Made by a program: the position numbers and the translations under genes. Shown here one piece after another: positions 1-10,604 of a stretch of 64,000 bases of DNA (positions within the stretch are counted from its first letter, which is position 1; each line of letters begins with the position of its first letter). The stretch comes from Megascapheus bottae (Eukaryota > Chordata > Mammalia > Rodentia > Geomyidae): NCBI GenBank assembly GCA_024803745.1, contig JANJXV010000004.1, positions 50,601,858 through 50,665,857 on the forward strand, in the 5' to 3' direction. The notes under the pieces were generated by a model. The model had not been told where the DNA came from and ran no database searches. It was given only the letters and a program-made list of their open reading frames with translations.

Positions 1-544
1 ATACTAGATAAGGTTGAAAGGAACTCAAATATATAGTCATGTTAATGTTAACCACATTGTTCAGAAGCTTGGACTAAATTAACATGTTAAAATTTTTCAC
101 CTAGAATTGCAGTATGCCACTGATTTATAAAAATCACCAAAGGTCTTAGTTTCCTCAGCAGTGTAAGGGGAATTTACTTCTGCTTTACTATTCTCACTGC
201 TATTCCTTTCGCACATTTCAGAAGAGATTGTCCTGTAGGTCCTCTTTCTATGCTAGCAATTTTATTTTTACTTTTCCATTCCATATACCTTCTAAATGTT
301 GAGGCTTAACAGAGACTTTCAAATAAGAACATAATGTGTAAATTTGGCACTTACTGAAATAGCAAATAAAAACTGCTAATAGAATATTAAAAGTTGAAAT
401 GCCACCACTTACTATGAAGAATGTAAGAACCCATCTTGAAATAAAAATTTATGTTCCTGACATACCAAGTTACAAAGGTTGTTCTTAAACAGCATTGTGT
501 TTACCTGAGCATTTGAAAGATAGGGAGGTCCAACTCTGATTTTT

Positions 545-720
545 ATGAAGAAAAAATAATATGTTTATTTGTTAATTTGAAATAAGGTAGGGAAGGGAGG
601 GTGGATGGGGGGAGGGAAATAGGGACAAAAACATGAGAATGGGTAATCAATGTTTGTGAAGAAATGCACCTTCTATCTAGTAAATATAATGTAACCCTTC
701 TATTAATTACAATAAAAAAG
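545..720 (+). mobile_element. L1 3' end fragment, sense
   Basis: Carries the tail shared by several copies in this window: a G-rich purine run (590-617), then GGTAATCAATGTTTGTGAAG, a TATCTAGTAAATATAATG segment, CCCTTCTATTAATTAC and AATAAAAAAG. It is only the 3' UTR, so severely 5' truncated. Confidence 0.8.
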
Positions 721-879
721 AAAATGATTACAGTTTAAAGGATATACTAGGGAAGTTCACCATTTGTAAAAGCTATTTGTCTCTATTTTTTAATGTTTTA
801 AATAAAACTTTTCCTATTAGACTAGATAAAAAAGAAAAATAAGTATTTTGGAATGGGTCCTGCACGTCATTTGTTTTTT

Positions 880-1385
880 TTCTTTTTAATTTTAAAGTGA
901 TTTACAGAGGGGCTACAGTTACATGTCACATAATGAATAAATATCTTTTTGAACAGTATAACCTCTTCCCACATTTTCTCCTGTTTTTAATCACCCAAAC
1001 CCTTTCCCTTACAAATTGTATAATTCATTTTCAGCACAGTGTCTAGTGAGTATCATGGCTGTATGAGTTTATACTTTATCCCACCATTTCTGTATTCTCT
1101 TTCATCCTACCCAAAATGGATAATAACTTACACATAAGACAATAGTACAAGCTGGGAGTTAGCCCTACTGGTAGAGCTCTTGCCTAGCCTGAACAAAGAC
1201 CCAGGTTCAATTCCTCAGAACCACATACACAGAAAAAAAGCCAAAAGTGGTGTTGAGGCTCAAGTGGTAGAGCTCTAGCCTGGAGAAAGTTCAAGGGCAG
1301 TACTCAGGCCCTGAGCTGAAGCCTAGGACTAGTAAAAAAGAAAAAAATAGACAATAGCACAAACTAATCTAAATGAAAACAATTG
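880..1385 (-). mobile_element. Older L1 3' end, antisense, carrying a SINE insertion
   Basis: Read on the minus strand this resembles the 3' ends at 10605-11020 and 39980-40260 (shared GATTTACAGAGGGGCTACAG-type start, C-rich block, CTAGTGAGTATCAT). A SINE at 1151-1348 splits it. The plus-strand L1 piece that follows (1386-1670) may be the inverted 5' part of the same insertion. Confidence 0.7.
1151..1348 (+). mobile_element. Dimeric SINE (IDL-Geo type) with target-site duplication
   Basis: Left ID-like monomer begins GCTGGGAGTTAGCCCTACTG with tRNA A/B-box features (GGTTCAATTCCTC). The right monomer contains GGCTCAAGTGGTAGAGCTC and ends CTAGGACTAGT plus an A-rich tail. It is flanked by AGACAATAGTACAA (1137-1150) and AGACAATAGCACAA (1349-1362), a 14-bp duplication with one difference. 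Confidence 0.9.
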
Positions 1386-1670
1386 TGTTAATTTCAGCAT
1401 TGTTTACAATAGCCAGGATATGGAATTAACCCAGATGTGGTACATATATACAATAGAATTTTATGCTTCCATCAGAGACAGTGACATAAGAAAATTGAGA
1501 CTTCAAAAATACATTAAGCAAAAAGTAAGCCAGACCCAAAGAAGTATAGGTTTCATAATTTCCCTATTTTTTGGCAATTAGAATATGCCTATATATTTAC
1601 AAGTAAGCAAACTTGGAAAAAATATACTTAGACACAATAAATTAAACAGGACTCTAAATCGCAAATGAGA
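1386..1670 (+). mobile_element. L1 ORF2 C-terminal end relic, sense (probably 5'-inverted)
   Basis: Contains the recognisable end of L1 ORF2 in decayed form: ATAGCCAGGATATGG, CAGATGTGGTACATATATAC, AATAGAATTTTATG and AAGTAAGCCAGACCCAAAG. The orientation is opposite to the adjacent piece at 880-1385. Confidence 0.7.
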
Positions 1671-1679
1671 TCAATTATG

Positions 1680-2104
1680 TTTTTTTATTTTCTTTTTTTA
1701 AATAATTTTATTGTGATTAATAGAAGTGTTACATTATAGTCACCAGATAGAAGGTGCATAACTTCACAAACATTAATACCCTTTCTCTTGACATGGTCCC
1801 CCCTTCCCTATCCAATTTCAAATAACCAATTAAGCATATATAAAATATATCAGATATCAAGGTGAAATATTGTAACAATATGAGATAACCAAGGAACGGC
1901 AAAAGAGATGAGAGAAAATATAGTACATTAAAGAAAACCGTCACTCATTATATGGCTTTATTTACCATAGCAAAGATATGTAACCAACCCAGATGGCCCT
2001 CAGTTGATGAGTAGATCAACAAGATGTGGTATTTATATACAATGGAATTCTATGCTGCTTTCAGAAAGAATGACATTGCCCCATTTGTAAGGAAATGGAA
2101 AGAC
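1680..2104 (-). mobile_element. L1 insertion with 5' inversion (twin priming), target-site duplication present
   Basis: 1680-1954 is an antisense L1 3' UTR (ATTTTATTGTGATTAATAG; GTACATTAAAGA). At about 1955 it switches to sense ORF2 sequence (CATAGCAAAGATATG; GATGTGGTATTTATATAC; GGAATTCTATGCTGC) to 2104. TCAATTATG at 1671-1679 recurs at 2105-2113, marking both ends of one insertion. This layout is the known result of twin priming during L1 reverse transcription. Confidence 0.8.
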
Positions 2105-2113
2105 TCAATTATG

Positions 2114-2345
2114 CTTTCCTTATCAATTTTAAGTAATTGTACAAACAGATGAACATTCATTATACCATCTTATATTGAAATGCTTCTTGATGGATAGAGC
2201 ACCTATCATCAGCCTCTCCTCTTTCCCTCCCAACCTCATCTCCCCAAATAAGTACAGGATATTTTAAATTTTGGAGGAATATTTTAGGGATAATTCATAT
2301 TCTGGACTTAATTTCATTATTGAAGATGCATTTGAGATTTGTAAA
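2114..2345 (-). mobile_element. Possible old L1 3' UTR relic, antisense
   Basis: Loosely resembles 15240-15510: a C-rich block with CTCATCTCCCC, then a TCTGGACTTAATTTCATTATTG segment. Strongly diverged, so family and limits are uncertain. Confidence 0.4.
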
Positions 2346-4087
2346 TTCACTTTCCATCACAACCTAGTTATTAAGTGTGCACTAAGGTAAGAAATACCAC
2401 AGAGACCTTCAATCTCTTACTCAAGGTAACAGCACCGAACCAGGGAACTCCTGGTATAAACCCTATAGATTAGCTCTGGATTTAGACCTCTTATACTCTG
2501 TATACTCAAGGAGCCTCAGAGTAACTGAAGACACACACAAATATAATTTAATGATATTCTGTAAATGTTAGCAGAAATTAATGTATTAAGCAAAGGAACA
2601 ATGAGTCAAATAATACTTGGTTATTGTTTGAATTCACTGTGGAGAAAATGAGGAACCCAGTTTTGAAGCTTATTCTATTAGTAACTAATTGATGTAAGGT
2701 CATGTAGTAAGGGATTACAGCTACAATGCCCACATTCATATTCATGTAAATGTAGCTTATACTGGTCAAACACTGAATTGTAGTTTTGCTTTGTCAACAA
2801 GGAGATATTTTTTGTGTGTTTGGCCCCAAATGATCTATCTCCCAAAGATTTGCTGGCATTGATTTATTTTAGTTATGCTGGCAGCTTTAGCTTTGCCTTT
2901 AAATTGCTTTTGTACCTTCATGTTCTAATGTGTTTCAGCATCACGATCTTTCAGGCAGTTGGAGCAGAGAACTGATCGTCTTGCAGTGCATGCAGCTCTT
3001 TGTTTATACTATAATCAGTCATGAAAAATTACATGTTGAAGTTCTGAATGAATGGAGCTCTCATCAGAAATCAATAGAAATGTTGTTATCATGATCTTAC
3101 CTTCTGGGCATTTCAGTGTGACCATGAAGGGTACTTAAGATTAATACTAGGCTTCTTTTTAAAACACACTGTTACTCCACTTGGCAATGTGTGACAGATA
3201 AGTAGCTTGCACCAGAAAGAAAATGATCTAGGAAGCTTCAAAGAAAAATATAAATGCTTCTTTCATCAAGAAATCTTGTTAAGGAAAAGAAATCAGCTGA
3301 ACAACCCTGAGAAGTGCTCACTGAGTTAGTGACATGAGGTCTCAGCACAGACACTCACTGGCAGCTGCACTCAGAGAAGTCAGCCTGCTATGTATTTCAT
3401 TTTGTGTCCTCATTTCCTTCCCTAAAGTAGTAACGAGGCATTACTTTTAACTGTGAGCCCATTTTGTCTGTTTTCAGATCCCCTGATCCTTACCCATCTC
3501 CTTCCACCTGAACAATTAGACCCCTCTGAAATATTTTACTTGCAAAGCACTTTGCAGGATGTTTTATGGCATCATAATTTATTAGAGAAAGAGATGAGGA
3601 AGGACTGTGATTATCATTAAGGAGGTGGTATGCCTGTATTTTGAAACAATTTATAAATACTTTCTATTTTTTTTTAAATCAAGCTTCTGAAATGTATGAA
3701 TAATGCCACTGACTTGTCTATGGAGTTATGTTGATCTAGAAACATTCTGAAAGTATATCAAAGACACTGCTAGTTACTTGAGGGAAAGATGACTGTAACA
3801 TGGAGTATAGGCAGGAAGGGAGTTTCGGTTTGAACTCTTGTACATTTTAAGAGTTGTAACATGTGTGTGCCTTGTCATTTGTGTAAGAATGACATGAAAA
3901 AATGTCTATGCCATTTAACCTCTTTAGCTATGTGCAAGTTCCAACAATTTTCTATTTCTGTTCAGCAGATTCCTAGGGATCTTTCCATCATTATAGCTGC
4001 CAAATCTAACATTAATTCCATAGTGCGAACTTGAAGAAGTAGTTTTTCTCCTCTATTTTCAAGAAACACTAGGAGCTAGATCCATTA
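2346..4087. other. Repeat-poor intronic stretch, no gene seen
   Basis: 1.7 kb without recognisable SINE or recent L1. Part of it (about 2780-3130) has balanced composition and many homeodomain-like TTAT/ATTA words, but nothing that can be named. No coding potential. Confidence 0.5.
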
Positions 4088-4101
4088 AAAAATGGATTGG
4101 G

Positions 4102-4297
4102 GGCTGGGAGTTTGGCCTAGTGGTAGAGTGTGTGCCTAGCATACCCCAACACCAGGGTTCAATTCCTGGATACCAAATACGTAGAAAAGCCGGAAGTGGT
4201 ACCATGGCTCAAGTGGTAGAGCTCTAGCCTTGAGAAAGCCCAAAGACAGTGCTTAGGCCCTGAGTTCAAGCTCCAGGACTGGCAAATAAATAAAAAT
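4102..4297 (+). mobile_element. Dimeric SINE (IDL-Geo type) with 14-bp target-site duplication
   Basis: Complete two-monomer element: GCTGGGAGTTTGGCCTAGTG start, GGTTCAATTCCTGG B-box, then GCCGGAAGTGGTACCATGGC and CTCAAGTGGTAGAGCTCTAG, ending CCAGGACTGGC and (TAAA)n. It is flanked by AAAAATGGATTGGG at 4088-4101 and again at 4298-4311, an exact repeat. Confidence 0.92.
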
Positions 4298-4504
4298 AAA
4301 AATGGATTGGGCCCCAAATCGGCCCCATTCAAGGGAGATATTTAACTCATGTAAACTTAAGTGTCCTTACCAATGTAAGTATAAAATGAAATTTATGTTG
4401 TAGGATTGTAGTTCAAAAAACAATGAGAAAATAAAAATTCCATAGATGAGGATCATATGTATCTTCCTAGATAAGAGCCAGATATGTGGTTTGAAAAATA
4501 ATCA

Positions 4505-4755
4505 TATAGAAGGATGGGTACCTGTAGCTCAAGTCTGTAATCCTAGGTACTCAGGATGCAGATATCTGAGGATCGCAGTTCAACTCCAGCCTGGGCACTA
4601 AAGTCTGTGAGACTCATATCTAATTAACCACCAGAAAACTAGAAATTGTGCTGTGGCTCAAGTGGTAGAGCACTAGCTTTCAGTTAAAGAGCTCAGGAAC
4701 TAGCTAGAGCTAGGCCCAGAGTTCATGTCCCACGACCAACAACAACAACAAAATC
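4505..4755 (+). mobile_element. Dimeric SINE with 7SL/B1-like left half and Geo-like right half
   Basis: The left half has the B1/Alu-like words TGTAATCCTAGGTACTCAGG and CTGAGGATCGCAGTTCAA. A linker ATTAACCACCAGAAAACTAG follows, then the right monomer CTGTGGCTCAAGTGGTAGAG and a (CAA)n tail. Confidence 0.85.
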
Positions 4756-4779
4756 ATATAAAAGCATCAAAGTCAGGAT

Positions 4780-5920
4780 TATCATCCTATTAGCCTTCCA
4801 ATTATATTGCAGAATCATGCAACAAAACAGCATGATACTGACACAAATACAGAAAAAAAAAAAAGACCAGTGTAATAAAATAAATGGCCCAGAGATAAAT
4901 CACACAAATAAAGCCACAGTTCTTTGAGAAAGGAACCAAAAATATATACTGGATTAAACACAGACATTTTTTTTTAACAAGTGGATATTGGGAAATCTGT
5001 GCTCAGTAACAATATCAAGATCTCTGGCTCTCACATTGTACAAAAATTAACTTCAAATGGGTCAATGATTCCCACTTTAAGAACTGAAACCTTAAGAAAA
5101 CTATTTTAAAAATAAAGAGAAATTTTGAAAGAAGGAGACAGAGGTAATTATTTTCTGAATAAGACTTTTATACTTCAGCAAATAAAAGCAAGAATGGATT
5201 AATGGGACTGCATTAAATTAAAAAGGTTTCTGCATGTTGAAAGAAACAAATTAGAATCAAAGAACAATGCACTGAATGGGAGAAAGTTCAGTTGACAAAG
5301 GATTACAGTTCAGAGCTAACAATTAAATGTGAAAAAAACAAATAATTTAATTAATAAAAAGTATTAAGTGGGTAGTTCTTGGAGAAACACATGATGACAC
5401 ATTGAACATACTGATCCATAAAGGAAAAATTAATGAAAACTACACTAAAATTTCAGCTCACCTCATTCAGAATGATAAGAAAACGAACAATAGCAAATGC
5501 TGGTGAACATGGGGAAAAAGAATTCCCATACACATACATATTGTGAATAAAAACTAGTGCAACCAAGAGAGTAATCAGTAGGAAAGAAATGGCAAAAATA
5601 ATAATTCCTACTTTAAAAATTACGAAAAGTGATGGAAGAAGTGGATTGGGAGGGATTGGTGAGCATGCTAAAATAGGTGACAATGATCAAAGTCACTTTA
5701 TTCATAATGCTGTCTTGAATGGCAATTCCTTAATGCAACTACTCATAGATAATAAAAATATTCAAATATACACCTACCTTAAGACCCTGTTTTGCCATAC
5801 TTAGGCATATATATATATATACATATATATATGCATGGGAAAGTAGCTCAGTATATACAAAGAATACTTTTATATATTTATTGTTCTAGAATCAGTCAAA
5901 ATGCCCAGGAACCTATGATA

Positions 5921-5966
<46 letters not shown>
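4780..5966 (+). mobile_element. Ancient L1 ORF2 relic, sense
   Basis: Many stops, but the order of decayed ORF2 blocks is clear: CAACAAAACAGCATGATACT, ATGGCCCAGAGATAAATC, CACATTGTACAAAAATTAAC, GAATGGGAGAAAGTTCAG, AATGCTGGTGAACATGG and ATACACCTACC. Simple AT and GT repeats have expanded inside its downstream part. Non-functional. Confidence 0.7.
5923..5966. repeat. (GT)22 microsatellite
   Basis: Perfect run of 22 GT units, with an (AT)n cluster about 100 bases upstream (5806-5833). Expected to be length-polymorphic. Confidence 0.97.
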
Positions 5967-5968
<2 letters not shown>

Positions 5969-6689
5969 TTATAACTAATTACTGCTTGTGAAACACACAA
6001 AAAGTATTTAATTAGGGATAAGGAGAGAAAAAATGGGAACATTTCTTAAAGAAGTGAATTTGTTCAAAATTCATTGTGTACATGTATGGAAATATGACAG
6101 TGAAATCTCATATTTCTGATGTATGGTAAGGAAAAATGTACTAAAGTGGCAACATTTATTTTACTAGTATAATGTATTTAAACTAGTATGTACATACTTT
6201 TTATTTTAAATTAATAAAATTAATTTTACTAATTTAGCTCACCTTCCATCACCACCTTCCAATTCCTCTTCTCTGTATCCTTCTTCCTTCAACATACACA
6301 TATCAAACAGGGTCGGGGGAACACTTGATGAGACTGATTTAGGACAGAAATGCAGAGAAAAGAGAATGATGAAGAAGTATGCGATCAAGAATTGTGTACA
6401 AAGGAAGATTTGTTAGGGAAAAAGGCCTTCCTGTATAACTAATTGATACGAATGGAATAATAACCAGCAAACAAATAAATAAAATGAAAATGCTGCAAAA
6501 GAAATATTTTTCACTATTTAGAAGATAAGGAATACATGGACTCACTCTCAATCTTTTCACTCTCAAACCTTTCAGTGTTATTTTACAACACAGAATGTCT
6601 TACTCCTATGAATGTGGCTAGTCATCTAGGCAGCTGTTCTAATTTATTTATTCTCTGATCAAAATTGTAATTATTATGATGATGGTGAT

Positions 6690-7445
6690 GTTTTTATTTT
6701 TTTATTATTATGTGGTTGTGCAGAGAAGTTTTGATTCCATGTGTCAGGTTTTGGGTACAGTGCATCTTGATCACCGCCACCTCTTCCATCATTCTATCCT
6801 ATAACCCCGTGCCATCCCTACCCTCAAGTTGCATAATTCAATTATCACATAATATATAATGATCAAGTATGACAGCATTTGATCATTCCTCTGCCCTCTA
6901 TTTGTGTTCCTCTCTCCTTTCCTTTTCTCATGTACATTAATACCCTTCCTCTCTAATGATGCTGTTGTTCTTTATTCTAGAACAATTTATGAGTTTGCAT
7001 CCCTCCCCTAAGTATATCATTCAGTTTGTGTATACATTATATGTTATCATATATGCTTGTATTTTATATCTAGTTTCAATATGTCAGAAAAACCTGTACA
7101 CCATTTGTCTTTCTGAGCCTGCCTTACTCACTGAACGGAATTTTTTCAGTCTATCCATTTCCCTGAAAATTACATAATAATCTTAATTCCAATACATGAG
7201 TAAAATTTCATTGAATGTATGCACTACATTTCCTCATCCACTCATCTGTTGTAGGATATCTGGGATATTTCCATAATATAGCTTTTCTGAACATGGTGAA
7301 CATAGAAATGCAAGTGTCTTTACTATATCATGGCTTGTACTATTTACTTGTTTATATTCTTAAATTTTCTATCAAGTTAAAAATGTATATAAAAAAGTTA
7401 ACCCTTTATCTTTTGACCATTTAATCTGCCTTTTATCAGAGATTA
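6690..7445 (-). mobile_element. Old L1 3' part, antisense
   Basis: On the minus strand it carries an L1-like 3' UTR and ORF2 end. On the plus strand the recognisable blocks are TTTTGGGTACAGTGCATC, CTGAGCCTGCCTTACTCA, TCTATCCATTTCCC and CTCATCCACTCATCTG. Heavily mutated. Confidence 0.6.
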
Positions 7446-8599
7446 AAATGTGTTCTAAAATGAATGTTTAGGACCATTGGATAATAGTAGCATTTTCCAT
7501 AGCTCTTCCTCCTTTGTCACTGAACACATACACATTTGACTTTGAGATTTTTCTGGGAAGTGCTAACTCTCAGTAAGCACCAATTAATTGGTTACGAGCT
7601 GTCTAGTGATAACAGAAAAGGAGACATATTTTCAGAAAGACATCTTGTTGGGGGCAGTTTTATAATCATAGACTAAAAATATTAAATGGTCAAACTGTGG
7701 AGCAATGATTTTTTTTCCTTGCTTACATACTTCAGCATTGCAATGAAAACATACTGGCATTGCTGCCTGGATACTGGATAAGATACATCCAGAATGTTCT
7801 TGTTTTCACATTTTCTCAGTTCAGTAGCATATTCACTTCTTCACAAAATTTTCATGTCGGTCTTTAGTTCCTATTCAACTTGTCATTTCACATATAGTTC
7901 TTTGAATTTATTCTGAAATGCATTGTAATACATGTCTCATTTATTGTGTTCTGTATTTTCCATTTTAAATAAAACATGATTATTGTCACTGATGTTAAAC
8001 TGGCATTAGTGTAAATAAAATATTTTTGAAAAAAGATCAACTCCACAGAGATTTTTCAAATACTTTTTAAAGAATAAAATTTGATGATGTTTGTTTTAAT
8101 CGCAAACCATGCTTCTCTGCAGCTAGATTATTTGACAAGCATTTATAAAGTATAGATCATTCATATCTGTGGCACACACAATTCAGTGACTGCACTTGTA
8201 TACTTACTTTATTTTAAATGTTCAAACTTATTGTTTATACCATATTATTGATCTTTTTATCACTTAAAAGTTTTAGTTTCATAGAGTTCTATGTTTAGAT
8301 TTTGTACATACTGAATGTAGCCTAGAAATGAAATTGTTATGTTACCTAATACTGTACACTTTGTTTGCTCATATGTATATTTATTTGTCAGGCAGATCAT
8401 CAGTAAAACTCTTCCAGGAAAGAGCAAGAAAACTAAAAGCTACAATCATAAATTTAATCATTTACTTGCTTTTATTTTCATAGGATTAAAATGAACTCAA
8501 CACTGATAATGTTTAGCAACATAAGTGTCCAGTAAAGATTATTCTTATATGAGAGCTTTACTTGATGTTGTTCTAAAGACATCTGCATTTATTTTCTCT
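7446..8599. other. Intronic stretch with nothing recognised
   Basis: About 1.15 kb of AT-rich unique-looking sequence. No exon-like frame with splice sites, RNA gene or clear repeat was seen. Confidence 0.5.
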
Positions 8600-8680
8600 T
8601 TTTTTATTAAAGAATTTTTATTGTGATTAGTAGAAGGGTTACATTATATCCACTAAATAAAAGGTGCATAACTTCATTTT
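8600..8680 (-). mobile_element. L1 3' end fragment, antisense
   Basis: ATTTTTATTGTGATTAGTAG, GGGTTACATTATATCC and AAGGTGCATAACTTCA match the 3' tip of the recent L1s in this window. Only the terminal ~80 bases. Confidence 0.7.
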
Positions 8681-8701
8681 TCTCTCTTTTTGCGTACTTG
8701 C

Positions 8702-8763
8702 ATGTGTGTGTGTGTATGTGTGTGTGTGTTTATGAGTGTGTGTGTGTGTATGTGTGTGTGTGT
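8702..8763. repeat. Imperfect (GT)n microsatellite
   Basis: GT units interrupted by TATG and TTTATGA variants, about 60 bases long. It is followed by what may be a degraded antisense SINE (about 8780-8950: TTGAGCCAGGACT, CTCACTGTTTCAC). Confidence 0.85.
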
Positions 8764-9009
8764 AATACTGTGAAATAGACAGACTGTCTCATTGCTTGCT
8801 AAATAGACACTTCACCATTTGAGCCAGGACTCAATTCTTTTGCATTTATTGTTGCTGTTGTCCCTTTGTTGTTTGTTTTGTTTTTTCATACCAAACTCTC
8901 ACTGTTTCACAATCACAGCCCTTCTCTCTGTGAAACATTGTTTTGAGTTTTACTCAAGATCATAATTATTATCATGGCATTTCTTTTTTTTAATAGAATA
9001 TATTTTTAT

Positions 9010-10555
9010 TTTTTTAATATTTTATTGTAATTAATAAAAGGGTTACATGATATTTGCCAGATAGAAGGTGCATTAATTCACATATATTGATACCCTTTCA
9101 CATGTCTTGGTCCCCATTACACTCCCCCACATCCCCCATCTTGGTTTCCCCCCTTCCCTATCCAATTTCAAATAACCAAATACAAATATATCCAATATTT
9201 CAGATAACAAAGTGAGATACTGTAACAATATGATATAACCAAGGGACAGCAAAAGACATGAGAGATAACATAGTACATTAAAGACAACAATCATTCATTA
9301 TGTGGCTTTTGTTTCAATATCCTTGAGGTCCTTTCAATTAGCTTCATACTATATGGCCCTATGTATCTAGGCTTTACTCTATTGCAAATCTCTGCTAGTA
9401 GAGCCCAAGGTTTCTACTGATTAGGACAAATAAGGGAAACCATTGAGCCTAAGTTTCTTTGAGTCTGGCTTACTTCACTTAATATGATTTTTTCTAAGTC
9501 TTTCCATTTCCTAACAGATGGGTCAATGTCATTTTTTTTTCTGGCAGCAGCCTAGAATTCCATTGTGTACAAATACCACATCTTGTTGATCCACTCATCA
9601 ACTGAGAGACATCTAGGCTGGTTCCATATCTTTCCTATGGTGAATAATGCTGCAATGAACATTGTTGTGCTAGTGGATTTAGTATGCCCTAGTTTCTGGA
9701 TGGCTGGGTAAATGACAAGTAGTGGAATTGCTGGGTCATAGGGAAGCTCTATGTTTAGCCTTTTGAGGCACTGCCATACTGCTTTCCATAGTGGTTGAAT
9801 GAGTTTGCACTCCCACCAACAGTGTAGTAGTGATCCCTCCTGGCCACATCCCTTCCAGCATCTGTTATTATTCGTTTTCCTGATCCTGGCCATTTTAACT
9901 GGAGTGAGGTGGAATCTTAGAGTTGTTTTGATTTGCATTTCTTTTTTTTTTCCCTTTTTTGTTTTTTATTGTAATTTGTAAAAGGGTTACATGATATTTG
10001 CCAGATAGAAGGTGCATTAGTTCACATACATTGATACCCTTTCACATGTCCTGGTACCCATTTCCCTCCCCCCCCACACCCCCCTCCCGTCTTGGTTTTC
10101 CCTCCTTCCCTATCAAATTTCAAATATCCAAATACCAATAAATTCAATATATGAGATAACAAAGTGAGATACTATTCCAATATGAGATAACCAAGGGATA
10201 GCAAAGGAGATGAGAGACAACATAGTACATTAAGGACAACAATTATTCATTATATGGATTTTGTTTCAATATCACATAAGGCCATATAATGTGAAGCTAA
10301 TTGCATTTCTTTTATGACCAGAAATGTTGACCATTTCTTCATGTGTCTATAGGCCATTTTTGTTTCTTCTTCAGAGAAGACTCTCTTTAAGTCTTTGGCC
10401 CATTTTTAATGGGATGGTTGTTACTTTGGAGATTAGTTTTGGAGTGATTCAATTTTTTGAGCTGTTGATATATTTTAGATATGAGGCCTTTGTCCGCTGT
10501 ATGGTTGTTGAAGATCTTCTCCCACTCTGTAGGCTTCCTTTTTTTCTTTAATATA
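9010..10555 (-). mobile_element. L1 3' end with ORF2 C-terminus, antisense, split by a younger L1
   Basis: 9010-9300 is the 3' UTR. 9552-9938 on the minus strand keeps 128 codons open of the ORF2 C-terminus, with the L1 zinc-knuckle-like cysteine block ([20 protein letters not shown]) and [14 protein letters not shown]. The frame then meets a second L1 inserted at 9946-10300. Host L1 sequence resumes at 10301 (CATTTCTTTTATGACCAG) and runs to about 10555. It is 5' truncated and has no reverse transcriptase active site here, so it is inactive. Confidence 0.9.
9946..10300 (-). mobile_element. Younger L1 3' end nested inside an older L1
   Basis: An antisense L1 3' UTR (TTTTATTGTAATTTGTAAAAG and onward to GACAACAATTATTC) interrupts ORF2 of the surrounding L1. 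The 13-bp TTGCATTTCTTTT is present on both sides (9933-9945 and 10301-10313), an exact target-site duplication. Confidence 0.9.
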
Positions 10556-10604
10556 TGTAAGGTTTCTATAGGAAGTTTTCTTCAAATTATACCAGTTTAT
10601 AATA

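Noticed and set aside
1151..1230. ID-like SINE left monomers read as tRNA-Ala genes
   Set aside because: A-box and B-box remnants are present, but the cloverleaf stems do not pair and each is followed by a second monomer and an A-tail, as in a SINE.
9073..9294. Hydrophobic minus-strand frames at 1729, 9073 and 35606 that look like the same small membrane protein
   Set aside because: The three are near-identical because they are the same L1 3' UTR segment. There is no evidence of translation.
9552..9938. 128-codon minus-strand frame as a possible host gene
   Set aside because: The cysteine block and KIWNQPR...VDEW order identify it as the L1 ORF2 C-terminus. Another copy is at 35947-36520.
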